DNA of 64,000 nt from JAAYTY01 sp964569245 (GCA_964569245.1 CAZMTK010000004.1:62001-126000), one strand, 5' to 3'; positions 25,265 to 33,862 are shown, numbered from the stretch's first letter. A program made the numbers and translations. The notes: a model not told the origin generated them from the sequence alone.

Positions 25265-26794
25265 TCAGGAACCGTCCTGCGGAGATGCCGCGCCGGCGTG
25301 CCTCCTCTCCTCGCGCCACTCGCGGTGCAGCACTGCCATCAGGAGGGCCCAGAGGGCGGTATAGCTGTAGTTCGTCAGCAGCGAACCGAACTGGGCGGCT
25401 ACGAGCAGAGCGACGAAGGACGCGAAGACGCCGAGGGCGACAGCAGACCTCTCCGGGTCGCGGGTTCGCAGGAACAGGCGCGCGGCCGAGACGGCCGTTC
25501 CTGCGACCATGACGGCGAGGAGCGCTGCGCCCGTCAGGCCCATGTTGAAGTATGCCTGCCAGAACGACCCGTCGATGAAGGCGTGGGTCCACATCCTGGA
25601 GTAGTCCAGCCTGTAGTAGGTGATCGTGGCGCCCAGGCCGTTTCCCAGGAGCACCTCCTGTCCGGTGGTCTCGTCGAGTATCTCCGACCAGGACATGAGC
25701 CGTATGAGGAGCGAGCCGTCGATGGGCAGCTGGCTCTCCTCACCCTGGACCCTCTGTCCGATGTCTCCCGTGCTGAGGAGCCCGGTGACCGAGACCGCGG
25801 CCACGGCAGCAGCCAGAAGCAGAGCTATGGGCACCGCCATCAGCGCCTTCCCGGCATGGCCCGCGGACGGCTCCCTCTTCGCGAGGTCGAGGATCCACGA
25901 GAGTGCGAGAGCGGTCACCACTCCGCCCCAGAGCGCCCTCGTCTGCGAGAGCAGCACCGCTCCCGCCATCACGACCACCGCGGGCAGGAACAGCAGGAGG
26001 GGCGGCTTCGTGGAGTCCTTCCACATCCTCGCAGTGAACATGAGCATGAGCACGGCTATCGCGTTCGGCTGCCTCGTTGCGACTCTCAGGCCGCTGCTGG
26101 TCATCCTGTAGACGCCCTCGCCGGTCCCCGTGACTGCTTTCACGAAGAAGACGAGTCCGGCTGCCGCGCCGGCGGCGACAAGGAGCGTGACGATCCCCCG
26201 CCTCCGTCCCGCCTCTGACACGATCCAGCAGAAGGGGAAGAACGCCGCATATCCGAAATAGGTCTTCTGGCTGACCAGGAACTCCAGGTCGGCGCCCCTC
26301 GAGATCCCTCTGACGAGAGCGGCCGCGACGGCCGCCAGGAAGCACGCGGTGACTGCCGGAAGGAATCCGCGCACGCCCTCCGTGGCAGGATCGTGGTCGG
26401 CCAGGGCGACAAGCCAGAGCGCCGCGACCCACAGACCGAGGATTTCGTCCACTCTCATCGAAATGCCGCCGATGGCGATCGTGGCCGCCTCCAGCTCGAA
26501 GTCGGAGAAGAGCACTATGATCGAGAGCGCCAGCGCGGCCGATCTGAACGGAGAGCCCAGGCTGACCGACATCAGGCAGGCTCCAGCCGCTGCGGCGAGG
26601 ACGATGGTGAATGCGTCGAGAGGAAGCGATGCCGCGAGCGCAGCCGCTATCGCCGCGAGACCGAGCGTCTCGGGGCGCAGAGGCTTCGAGCGAAGCCCGG
26701 CGGCTGCAGATTCCGTTCCGGTCCCTCCTGCTATGTGCGCGGACCGGCCGGCCCCGAGACGGACGCCGCCGCCGCCAGGCCGAGATCGCGGCAC
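25265..26794 (-). CDS. O-antigen ligase/polymerase-like polytopic membrane protein
   Basis: About 509 residues with about 12 hydrophobic helices and a large periplasmic loop near QLPIDGSLLIRLMSWSEIL, followed by LLGNGLGATI, as in WaaL/Wzy-type (O-antigen_lig) proteins. RQPNAIAVLMLMF and LLSQTRALWGGVV are other family blocks. The start is unclear: the only standard in-frame start before the first helix is GTG 26794, inside the flavodiiron gene and without a ribosome site, while an AGGAGGG precedes no usable standard start near 26720. A rare start codon is possible. It may ligate or polymerise the surface glycan built by the glycosyltransferases nearby. Confidence 0.72.
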   Translation of the reverse strand: MPRSRPGGGGVRLGAGRSAHIAGGTGTESAAAGLRSKPLRPETLGLAAIAAALAASLPLDAFTIVLAAAAGACLMSVSLGSPFRSAALALSIIVLFSDFELEAATIAIGGISMRVDEILGLWVAALWLVALADHDPATEGVRGFLPAVTACFLAAVAAALVRGISRGADLEFLVSQKTYFGYAAFFPFCWIVSEAGRRRGIVTLLVAAGAAAGLVFFVKAVTGTGEGVYRMTSSGLRVATRQPNAIAVLMLMFTARMWKDSTKPPLLLFLPAVVVMAGAVLLSQTRALWGGVVTALALSWILDLAKREPSAGHAGKALMAVPIALLLAAAVAAVSVTGLLSTGDIGQRVQGEESQLPIDGSLLIRLMSWSEILDETTGQEVLLGNGLGATITYYRLDYSRMWTHAFIDGSFWQAYFNMGLTGAALLAVMVAGTAVSAARLFLRTRDPERSAVALGVFASFVALLVAAQFGSLLTNYSYTALWALLMAVLHREWREERRHAGAASPQDGS

Positions 26795-27951
26795 CGGGAC
26801 AGCGCTGATGCGTCGGGCCCGAACTGGCAGGCGACGCTGCCGAGCATCCGGACCTTCATGCCCGTGAGAGCCTCTTCGAGCTGGCGCACCGACTCCCCGC
26901 TCCATCCGTAGGACCCGAAGGCTCCGCCGGCGAGGTTGCGCCTCTTCAGCCCCCCGAGGTAGCACACGAGGTCCGAGACCGTGGGGAACATGTTCCCGTT
27001 CAGGGTCGGCGACCCCAGCATCAAGGCTCCGGCGTCCAGCAGCTCGGCGGCGATGTCGCTCCGGTGGCTGGAGCGGAGGCTGCATACCAGGGGAATCGCT
27101 CCGCCTGCAGCCGCACCCTCGGCGATGGCGTGGGCCATCTTCTCGGTCGCGCGCCACATCGTGTCGTAGGCGATCACGACCCTGCTCCCGGGGGCCTGCG
27201 CGGCCCAGCGTGCATAGCGCCCGACGATCCACTCCGGCCCGGTCGTGGTGCCGGTCCTCCAGAGGGGGCCGTGGTCGGGTGCTATGACGTCCATGTCGAG
27301 GCCTGCGGAGGCGACCTTCGCGAGGAGCTTCTCCACGAGCTGGGAGTAGGGCATGAGGATGTTGGCATAGTATCGGCCGGCTTCCTGGAGAAGCACGCTC
27401 TCCTCGTTCTCGTCGGCGAACAGCCTGGCAGTGGCGAGGTGCATCCCGAATGCGTCCTGCGAGATCAGAAGCTTCCTGGAGGGGATGTAGGTGAACATGC
27501 TGTCCGGCCAGTGGAGCATCTTCGTCTCCATGAAGACCAGCTCGGCATCCCCGGCCTCGGTCCTGGAGCCGTCCGCAGCCACTTCGATCCCTTCGAGGCC
27601 GAGCTGCATCGAGAGGTTCTTCGCCCCGGCGGCGGAGGCGATGACCCTGCCCGGCTTCATAGCAGCGACGGCCGCCGGGAGGCTCCCGGAATGGTCCATC
27701 TCGGAATGGTTCGAGACTATGACCGAAACCGACGATGGATCGGCCACCGAGGCTATGCGCTCCATCATCTGGTCGAAGAAGGGCGCCTTCACGGTGTCGA
27801 ACAGGACAGTCTCGCGCCCCTTGAGGAGGAAGGCGTTGTATGTTGTTCCCCGGTGGGTGGAGTATCCGTGGAAGTCCCTGAGGTCCCAGTCCACGGCCCC
27901 TACCCAGTAGAAGCCCTCCATCAGCTCGACAGCCCTCCAGGTACCGCTCAT
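26731..27951 (-). CDS. Flavodiiron protein (class A), oxygen or nitric oxide reductase
   Basis: 406 residues. The N-terminal metallo-beta-lactamase domain carries all diiron ligands: H82-x-E84-x-D86-H87 (SNHSEMDHSG), H147, D166 and H227. The C-terminal flavodoxin domain begins VVIAYDTMWRATEKMA with the FMN loop. No rubredoxin or flavin reductase extension, so class A. These cytosolic enzymes reduce O2 or NO to protect anaerobes, with electrons from rubredoxin. ATG with GGAGG upstream overlaps the AhpD-GAF gene by 4 bases (ATGA). Confidence 0.95.
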   Translation of the reverse strand: MSGTWRAVELMEGFYWVGAVDWDLRDFHGYSTHRGTTYNAFLLKGRETVLFDTVKAPFFDQMMERIASVADPSSVSVIVSNHSEMDHSGSLPAAVAAMKPGRVIASAAGAKNLSMQLGLEGIEVAADGSRTEAGDAELVFMETKMLHWPDSMFTYIPSRKLLISQDAFGMHLATARLFADENEESVLLQEAGRYYANILMPYSQLVEKLLAKVASAGLDMDVIAPDHGPLWRTGTTTGPEWIVGRYARWAAQAPGSRVVIAYDTMWRATEKMAHAIAEGAAAGGAIPLVCSLRSSHRSDIAAELLDAGALMLGSPTLNGNMFPTVSDLVCYLGGLKRRNLAGGAFGSYGWSGESVRQLEEALTGMKVRMLGSVACQFGPDASALSRCRDLGLAAAASVSGPAGPRT

Positions 27952-28805
27952 GCGCACCCTCCACCCTTCAATGCCGCGGCGGCGGCTTCGACGAACGGCG
28001 CCAGGATTTCGGCGGCCTTCTCCAGGAAATCGCGGTCGGCTTCGTCGAAGGCAGCCGGCTCGTGCGAGTCTATGTCGAGCTCCCCTGCGATCGTGCCATC
28101 CGCGCGGAACACCGGCACCACGGCCTCGGACTTCACCTCGGGACTGCAGGCGAGGTACTCGGATTCCCGGGTCACGTCGTCCACGACGAGCGTCCTGCCC
28201 AGCTCTGCGGCACGTCCGCAGACACCGCGGCCGAAACCGATCCTCACGTGCTCGGTGGGCTCGCCGGAGAAGGGGCCGAGGACCAGAGTCCCCGGATTCG
28301 CCGGGTCGGAGAGGTAGAAGCCGACCCAGTCGTAGCCGCGTACCGATCTCCTCAGCAGCACGGACGCAGAGGCCAGAACGGCCTCGGGAGCGCCGTTCTC
28401 GCGTACGGCAGCGCGCAGACTCTCCATTACGGCTCCGTAGTCGGCCCTCGGCTCCTTCCGCCGCATCTCCCTCCACGCGGCGAAGGCGCGCCTGACATGG
28501 GGAATCGTTATCGTTCCTCCGATGAGGGAGGCTATCCCCAAGGCCTCGGCAAGCCTGGGCGTGGACACGCCCAGGTCGGCGCACCTCGCCAGATGGTAGC
28601 TCACGCAGTCGTCGCACCGCAGGGCGAGCGAAACGGCAAGAGCCACGAGCTCCCTGGTCTCGGCGCCCAGCTCGCCTCCGTCGCGGAAGGCCACTGCGTC
28701 GAGGCTGTAGAGCCGCTTCAGAACATGGTCAGCGTTCTCGAGAACGATCCCGTTGAGGAGATCCCTCTCCTTCATGAAGCGCTCGCGCACAGACGGGCCT
28801 TCCAT
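27948..28805 (-). CDS. AhpD-like domain fused to an fRMsr-type GAF domain
   Basis: 285 residues. Residues about 20-115 are carboxymuconolactone-decarboxylase/AhpD-like with the redox motif CDDCVSYH (CxxC...H). Residues about 125-280 form a GAF domain of the free methionine-(R)-sulfoxide reductase type: VGFYLSD, GVCGRAAELGRTLVVDDV, YLACSPEVKSEAVVPVF and GELDIDSHEPAAFDEAD. The GVCG and LAC cysteines match catalytic and resolving cysteines of MsrC/YtsP. The AhpD CxxC might recycle the GAF disulfide; that is an inference. GGAGG lies 5 bases before the ATG. Encoded between ferritin and flavodiiron protein, so an antioxidant role fits. Confidence 0.82.
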   Translation of the reverse strand: MEGPSVRERFMKERDLLNGIVLENADHVLKRLYSLDAVAFRDGGELGAETRELVALAVSLALRCDDCVSYHLARCADLGVSTPRLAEALGIASLIGGTITIPHVRRAFAAWREMRRKEPRADYGAVMESLRAAVRENGAPEAVLASASVLLRRSVRGYDWVGFYLSDPANPGTLVLGPFSGEPTEHVRIGFGRGVCGRAAELGRTLVVDDVTRESEYLACSPEVKSEAVVPVFRADGTIAGELDIDSHEPAAFDEADRDFLEKAAEILAPFVEAAAAALKGGGCA

Positions 28806-28854
28806 GGCGCCTCCGAAGTGCGTGGCGGCCTGCGGGAGATGCAGCCGGATCCGG

Positions 28855-29343
28855 CTACTTCCTGCCGGCCAGCTCCCTGTCGATGATGTAGAGCCCGCCC
28901 GGGGCGCCGCCCGTCATCTTCAGCTTCTGGACCACCTCGTCGGCGTGGGCCTCCTCCTCGACCTGCTCGTCGACGAACCACTTCAGGAAGCTCTGGGAGG
29001 CATAGTCCTTCTCGGAAACGGCCAGGGTCATCAGACCGTCTATCCTCGAGGTGATGTGCTGCTCGTGGGCGAAGGCGGCCTCGAAGGCCTCGAGGGGGGT
29101 CTTCCACTCGGTCTGGGGTTTCGCGATCGCACCCATCTCGACCCTGCCGCCTCTTTCGCAGATGAAATCGAAGAACTTCATGGCGTGCGCGCTCTCCTCC
29201 CCCGCCTGCACCCTCATCCAGTGGGCGAAGCCGCGGAGGTTGACGCTCTCGAACCATGCCGACATCGAGAGGTACAGGTGCGAGGAGAACAACTCCTCGC
29301 CGATCTGGGCGTTGAACTCGTCCTGGATCTTCTTCGAGATCAT
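28855..29343 (-). CDS. ftnA: Bacterial non-haem ferritin
   Basis: 162 residues forming a four-helix bundle. Ferroxidase ligands are visible: E17 in IGEELFSSHLYLS, E50 and H53 in GEESAHAMKFF, E94 in FAHEQHI, plus EQVEEEAHADEV. The family stores iron as ferrihydrite using O2 or H2O2, removing Fenton-active iron. It starts 4 bases after the desulfoferrodoxin stop, so the two are co-transcribed. No haem-binding methionine pattern of bacterioferritin. Confidence 0.95.
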   Translation of the reverse strand: MISKKIQDEFNAQIGEELFSSHLYLSMSAWFESVNLRGFAHWMRVQAGEESAHAMKFFDFICERGGRVEMGAIAKPQTEWKTPLEAFEAAFAHEQHITSRIDGLMTLAVSEKDYASQSFLKWFVDEQVEEEAHADEVVQKLKMTGGAPGGLYIIDRELAGRK

Positions 29344-29346
29344 CTC

Positions 29347-29724
29347 CTACCCCTTCCAGAGACCGTGGATGTTGCAGAACTCGCGGGCGCCGACGGCCGA
29401 TGCCTCGGGGCCGGGGAAGAATGCCTCGGGAGGGCCTCCGGGCGAGAGGAAGGCCCTGCAGGATCTCCCGTCGGCCGAGAACTCGATCCATTCGATGAAA
29501 TGGGCGTCGAGCATCGGATGGGGAACGCTGCCGACCTTCACGAGGTATCCGTCGGCAGTTCTGGATATCACGGGAACATGCTTCTCGAGCGAGGAATCGG
29601 CGGTCTGTTCGTCGAGGAGCAGCATCGGCTCGCCGCAGCAGACGAGCGTGCCCGCACCTGCGTGCAGCACCTCGACGACATTGCCGCACAGTGCGCACCT
29701 GTAGATCCTGCGGTTTTCGGCCAT
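29347..29724 (-). CDS. dfx: Desulfoferrodoxin, two-iron superoxide reductase
   Basis: 125 residues from ATG 29724, which has GGAGGTGGAGAG upstream. Centre I cysteines: C10, C13, C29, C30 (CALC...CC). Centre II ligands: H49 in EKHVPV, H69 in HPM, H75 in HFIEW, C117 and H120 in EFCNIHGLWK; E47 and K48 of the EKH loop are present. It reduces superoxide to hydrogen peroxide without making O2, typical of anaerobes. First gene of the oxygen-defence set, 77 bases after the hisS stop. Confidence 0.97.
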   Translation of the reverse strand: MAENRRIYRCALCGNVVEVLHAGAGTLVCCGEPMLLLDEQTADSSLEKHVPVISRTADGYLVKVGSVPHPMLDAHFIEWIEFSADGRSCRAFLSPGGPPEAFFPGPEASAVGAREFCNIHGLWKG

Positions 29725-29801
29725 CTCTCCACCTCCCATGCGTCGAATCTAATGTCTTCCGCGCCTCGAGACACCGGTCGGCGGCCCGGGTGGACCTCGC
29801 T

Positions 29802-31139
29802 TCAAACCCCGCCGGGCGCCGGGAGTTTCCCGCGGGCCGGCTGCCTTGCCGCCAGGCGGGCCGTCAGCACGTCCAGGGCCTCCTCGAGGGACATTCTCGC
29901 CTGTTCGCCGCTGGACATGTCCTTCAGCGTGACGCTCCTCTCGGCGGCCTCCTCGGGGCCGGCGACCGCGGTGAAGGACGCTCCCCTGCGCGACGCCTCC
30001 CTGAACTGCCTGGCGAGCCTGCCGCACTCCAGGCTCGCCAGGACCGAGAGGCCCCGCGACCTCATGGCCTCCGCGGCCTCTACGGCCCAGGGCAGCTCGG
30101 AAGGAGAGAAGACGGCCATGAAGACGTCCGGGGCCCCGGGCCTGCCCGGGGCGGGCAGCCCCAGGGTCTCCAGGAAGAGCTTCAGAGTGAGCATCCCGAG
30201 TCCGAAGCCGACTCCGGGAACCGGCTTCCCGCCGAATATGCCCACGAGGTTGTCGTACCGGCCGCCTCCGCAGATCGCCCTGCGGTTCTCGCCGCCGGCG
30301 TCCAGCAGCTCGAAGACGATCCCGGTGTAGTAGTCCAGCCCCCTCGCGATGCCTGCGTCGAAGGAGGCGGAGCCGACACCGGCCGCTGCGAGGAGGCTCT
30401 CGAATTCGCGCAGCCTCTCCAGCTCGCCCCCGGCGGCGCCATGCTCCGCGAGCCATCCGTCGTCCAGGCTGGAACAGCTCGAGAATCGCTCCACGGAATC
30501 GGCTGCTCCGCCCAGCGTCTCCGATGCCCAGGCCCTCCACTCTCCGGCGGGCAGCTTGGACTTCCGGTCGATGATCGCAAGCGCCTTCTGGTGCAGCGTC
30601 TCCGCGACGCCCAGCGACGCGAGCACCTCGGAAGCCAGACGCCTGCTGGAGTATCGTATGGAATACGAGCCGGGCGGAGCTCCGAGACCTCGCATTATCC
30701 CGTCGAGCACGGCGACCACCTCGGCATCGGCGGCCAGGCTGTCCGACCCGAGGATGTCGCAGTTGAACTGCCTGAACTCCCTGACTCTGCCCCTCTGGGG
30801 TCTCTCGTACCTGAAGCACACGGGGAACGACATCCACCTCGCCGGCATCGGCGTGTCGGGCGCGCCGGCTATCATCCGGGCGAGGGTCGGCGTCATCTCC
30901 GGCCTCAGGACCACCTCCCTGCCGCCGCGGTCGGTGAAGCGATAGCTCTGCTCCATCACCAGCTCGCTGCCGGACTTGGCGAGGAAGAGCTCCAGAGGCT
31001 CGATGACCGGGCCGTCGTACTCCTCGAACCCGTAGGAGACGGCGACTCGGCGTATGACGGCCGCAATCCCCTCTTCGACGGCCATGGCGTCCGGATAGAG
31101 CTGCCTCATTCCTGCAAGCGGCTTCACGGGAAGGTCCAT
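29802..31139 (-). CDS. hisS: Histidyl-tRNA synthetase
   Basis: 445 residues. Class II motifs: motif 2 FRYERPQRGRVREFRQFN, histidine-specific RGLDYYTG, motif 3 GVGFGLGM with the arginine replaced in the standard GFGxGxER position, here GLGMLTLKLFLE. GGGRYDNLVGIFGG is the HisA block. A C-terminal anticodon-binding domain follows (VFMAVFSPSEL...VAGPEEAAE). Replacement of the motif 3 arginine is unusual but occurs in divergent HisRS; a HisZ-like role is less likely because RGLDYYTG is intact. GGAGG before the ATG. Confidence 0.92.
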   Translation of the reverse strand: MDLPVKPLAGMRQLYPDAMAVEEGIAAVIRRVAVSYGFEEYDGPVIEPLELFLAKSGSELVMEQSYRFTDRGGREVVLRPEMTPTLARMIAGAPDTPMPARWMSFPVCFRYERPQRGRVREFRQFNCDILGSDSLAADAEVVAVLDGIMRGLGAPPGSYSIRYSSRRLASEVLASLGVAETLHQKALAIIDRKSKLPAGEWRAWASETLGGAADSVERFSSCSSLDDGWLAEHGAAGGELERLREFESLLAAAGVGSASFDAGIARGLDYYTGIVFELLDAGGENRRAICGGGRYDNLVGIFGGKPVPGVGFGLGMLTLKLFLETLGLPAPGRPGAPDVFMAVFSPSELPWAVEAAEAMRSRGLSVLASLECGRLARQFREASRRGASFTAVAGPEEAAERSVTLKDMSSGEQARMSLEEALDVLTARLAARQPARGKLPAPGGV

Positions 31140-31196
31140 CTGTCCTCCAACGCCATGCTGCAGCCGGAGCTGCAGTCCGGTCGACCTTTCGCGGCG

Positions 31197-32093
31197 CTAG
31201 CCGACCCGGAAGGTGTTCCCGCCGACCCTCTTGGCTTCATAGAGCAGCGTGTCGGCCCTTGCTACAGTCTCCCTGACGGCTTCTCCCGGGACGGCGGCGG
31301 TGGCTCCTGCGGAGATGGAGATGGCCAGCCCCGCCCCCTCCAGTCCGGGATCGGATGCGCCCACGATGCTCCGGAACCTCTCGCATGCGGCCACGAGATC
31401 CGGTCCTGAGGCACCCGGGAGGATCACGAGGAACTCGTCGCCTCCCCATCTGCACAGGGTGTCGGAGGGCCTCAGGGTCGACAGCATCGAACCGGCTACG
31501 ACCCTCAGCACACGGTCGCCCGCCTCGTGGCCGAGCCTGTCGTTCACCTCCTTGAATCCGTCCACGTCGAGCATCGCGACGCCGAACCCCCACCCGTAGC
31601 GGACAAGCGACGCCCTGGAGGAGGAGAGCACGTTCTGGGCGTGCCTGCGGTTGCCGACACCGGTGAGGTGATCCAGCATCGCGAGCTTTTCGAGCGCTTC
31701 CAGCCTCTTCCTCAGCACAAAGGAGTTGAGGTACTCGTCGAAGTACTCGATCACGCCGACGGCCGCCCCGTCAAGCTCCACGGGGACCGACCTTAGCTGG
31801 ACCCTTATCCTGTACCCGAGCTTGTGCTTCAGATAGACGACGGATTCCTGCCATGCGAGCATGTCCATGGCCCGGCATGCGGGGCACGAGTTCCGGCACA
31901 GCCTCCTGCCCTTCTCGTCGACGTGGACCAGTATCCCGTCCGAGCACCTCGTTCCCAGGACCTCTGCGGCGGAATAGCCGGTAAGCTTCTCCGCCGCCGG
32001 GTTCCAGTGCACGATCGCCCGGGCCGCGTCAACCGCGCAGGCTGCTTCGAAGAGGGTGTCCAGATGACGCCTGCAGACGACGCCCAGAACCAT
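31197..32093 (-). CDS. PAS-GGDEF diguanylate cyclase
   Basis: 298 residues from ATG 32093 (GGGGAAG upstream). The PAS domain (about 10-130) has WNPAAEKLTGYSAAEVLG and a cysteine cluster CRNSCPACR that could bind a metal or haem, or sense redox. The GGDEF domain has DHLTGVGNRR, MLDVDGFKEVNDRLGHEAGD and the intact active site RWGGDEF. RPSD five residues before GGDEF is a complete RxxD inhibitory site. It makes cyclic di-GMP, which often controls type IV pili and exopolysaccharide, both encoded nearby. No membrane helix. Confidence 0.92.
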   Translation of the reverse strand: MVLGVVCRRHLDTLFEAACAVDAARAIVHWNPAAEKLTGYSAAEVLGTRCSDGILVHVDEKGRRLCRNSCPACRAMDMLAWQESVVYLKHKLGYRIRVQLRSVPVELDGAAVGVIEYFDEYLNSFVLRKRLEALEKLAMLDHLTGVGNRRHAQNVLSSSRASLVRYGWGFGVAMLDVDGFKEVNDRLGHEAGDRVLRVVAGSMLSTLRPSDTLCRWGGDEFLVILPGASGPDLVAACERFRSIVGASDPGLEGAGLAISISAGATAAVPGEAVRETVARADTLLYEAKRVGGNTFRVG

Positions 32094-32157
32094 GTCGCTT
32101 CCCCTGCATTCCATTCCCATATTGCAGAAACAAACGACCGGGGAGGTCCGGGTCAAG

Positions 32158-32216
32158 GGTTCCTCCCGGCGGTCTGCGGCTCCGCCTTGCGCGGCGGCGG
32201 GTCGGAGCGAGGAACC
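32158..32216 (+). promoter_or_regulatory. Structured leader candidate upstream of the DOMON gene
   Basis: GGTTCCTC (32158-32165) pairs with GAGGAACC (32209-32216), closing a GC-rich region with internal complementary arms. It ends about 48 bases before the start at 32264. It could be a terminator-type or regulatory hairpin; no known riboswitch consensus is recognised. Confidence 0.3.
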
Positions 32217-32263
32217 GGAGGAGCGTCGTCAGGGTTGCCTCCTCGAACGGCGAAAGGAGCGAA

Positions 32264-32803
32264 ATGAGAAACCTGGAAGTCGCGACTGCTCTGATCTTGG
32301 CCGCCCTTTCAGCCTGCGGCAGCGCGGAGGGACGTCAGCCGCCCGGCGGATCGGGTCAGGGCGCGCAGGGCTTCGAGATGGACGGCTTCACGCTCGAATG
32401 GGAGATCACAGGCGACAGCATGCGGGTGAGCATGAGCGCGCCTACCACCGGCTGGATCGCACTGGGCTTCCATGCCACGGCAGCCATGAAGGACGCGGAC
32501 ATCCTTATCGGATACGTTGACGCCTCCGGGGCGCATCTCCGGGACGACTTCGGGACTGACTACACGAGACACCAGCCCGACGTCGAACTCGGCGGAAGCT
32601 CCGACTTCTCAGGCCTCGAAGGCTCGGAGGCCGACGGCATCACCACCCTGTCCTTCGTGCTGCCTCTGTCGTCCGGCGACTCACGTGACAGACACCCCGC
32701 CCCCGGACAGCCCTGCAAGGTGATACTCGCCGCCGGATCGGACGGGAACGACAGCTTCAGTGGAATGCACCAGTGGGCCGAGACGGTAGAGCTGACGTTC
32801 TGA
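32264..32803 (+). CDS. DOMON-domain lipoprotein
   Basis: 179 residues with a lipoprotein signal (TALILAALSAC). The mature part is a DOMON beta-sandwich: LEWEITGDSMRVSMSAPTTG, WIALGFHATAAMKDADILIG (the signature WxAxGF...M..ADxxIG), and a C-terminal VILAAGSDG. DOMON domains bind haem or sugars and take part in extracytoplasmic electron transfer. AAAGGAGCG precedes the ATG. The 3' end overlaps the next gene. Confidence 0.8.
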   Translation: MRNLEVATALILAALSACGSAEGRQPPGGSGQGAQGFEMDGFTLEWEITGDSMRVSMSAPTTGWIALGFHATAAMKDADILIGYVDASGAHLRDDFGTDYTRHQPDVELGGSSDFSGLEGSEADGITTLSFVLPLSSGDSRDRHPAPGQPCKVILAAGSDGNDSFSGMHQWAETVELTF

Positions 32804-33795
32804 CAGGCGGAGAGGGAGACTGGCCCAGGCCGAGGCTCCTCGCCAGCAGGTGCCTGGAGTTCGACCACTGCCGGTGGAACGGAGCCGTCGTCGAATCGGA
32901 GATCGTCAGGCTGCTCGCCGGCAGGGCCGACTTCGTGACTGTCTGCCCGGAGGTGGGCATCGGCCTGGGAGTGCCCAGGGACCCCATCCGGCTGGTCGGA
33001 AGCGGCTCGGAATCCGTCAGGCTGATCCAGCCCTCGACCGGGATGGATCTAACGGAGAAGATGCGGGACTTCTCGCGGCAGTTCATCGCCGGACTCGGCC
33101 CTGTGGACGGTGCGATCCTCAAGTTCCGCTCGCCGTCCTGCGGCATCTCCGATGTCAGAGTGCATTCCCCGGAAGGGAGCCGCGGCCCGGCAGGCAGACG
33201 TCCCGGGCTTTTCGGAGAAGCAGTTCTGGAGGCGCTCGAGGGTGTTCCCGTGGTTCACGAGGGAAGGCTGTTGAACCTCGCGCTGAGGGAGCACTTCCTC
33301 ACCGGAATCTTCACGCTGGCAAGGTTCAGGTCGGCCCGGGAGGAGGCTCTCTCGTCGCGCAGGGCCGGCCCTCTGGTCGAATTCCATTCCTCGGCCAAGC
33401 TGCTCCTCATGGGAACCAGCCAGAAGGAGGAGCGGGTACTGGGCCGGATCGTCGCCGGTTCGGGGGCGCGGCTCGAGCATGCGCTCGAGGAGTACCGGGC
33501 CGGACTGGGGCGGGCTCTCGCCAGGCCGGCGGGAAGGGGCCCGCTGGTAAATGTCCTTCTGCATGCGATGGGCTACTTCAAGGACAGGCTGGAGCCGGCC
33601 GAGAAGGCGGTCTTCCTGGACTGCCTGGAGGGCTTCAGGGCGGGGAGGCTGCCCCTCAGCGCCTGTCAGGCCGTTCTGCGGGCGTGGAACGCCAGGCATC
33701 CGGACGAATGGCTCTCGGGACAGCTCTTCTTCAGGCCCTTCCCGCCCGGTCTCTCGGACATGGGGGATTCGGGCAGGGGCAGGCCCGTACGGTGA
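32773..33795 (+). CDS. DUF523 and DUF1722 (YbgA-like) protein
   Basis: About 340 residues. The DUF523 half has LASRCLEFDHCRWNG and DFVTVCPEVGIGLGVPRDPIRLV, with cysteines typical of the family, and ILKFRSPSCGISDVRV. The DUF1722 half (about 190-330) includes FHSSAKLLLMGTSQ and LLHAMGYFKDRL. E. coli YbgA has the DUF1722 half, and these domains occur with photolyase genes; activity is unknown. A recent link of DUF523 to 2-thiouracil desulfidation is known to me for a related family. The start is the GTG at 32773, overlapping the DOMON gene, but a later non-standard start is possible. Confidence 0.8.
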   Translation: MGRDGRADVLTGGEGDWPRPRLLASRCLEFDHCRWNGAVVESEIVRLLAGRADFVTVCPEVGIGLGVPRDPIRLVGSGSESVRLIQPSTGMDLTEKMRDFSRQFIAGLGPVDGAILKFRSPSCGISDVRVHSPEGSRGPAGRRPGLFGEAVLEALEGVPVVHEGRLLNLALREHFLTGIFTLARFRSAREEALSSRRAGPLVEFHSSAKLLLMGTSQKEERVLGRIVAGSGARLEHALEEYRAGLGRALARPAGRGPLVNVLLHAMGYFKDRLEPAEKAVFLDCLEGFRAGRLPLSACQAVLRAWNARHPDEWLSGQLFFRPFPPGLSDMGDSGRGRPVR

Positions 33796-33862
33796 ACGAA
33801 AGGCGTTCCGCGGAGGGCGGGCATGGACGCCGCGCGAAACTGGACGCTGGAAGGAGGACGGG

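Noticed and set aside
26731..28617. Extended flavodiiron protein from position 28617
   Set aside because: The added residues are a shadow of the AhpD-GAF gene; the ATG at 27951 has a good ribosome site and the correct N-terminus.
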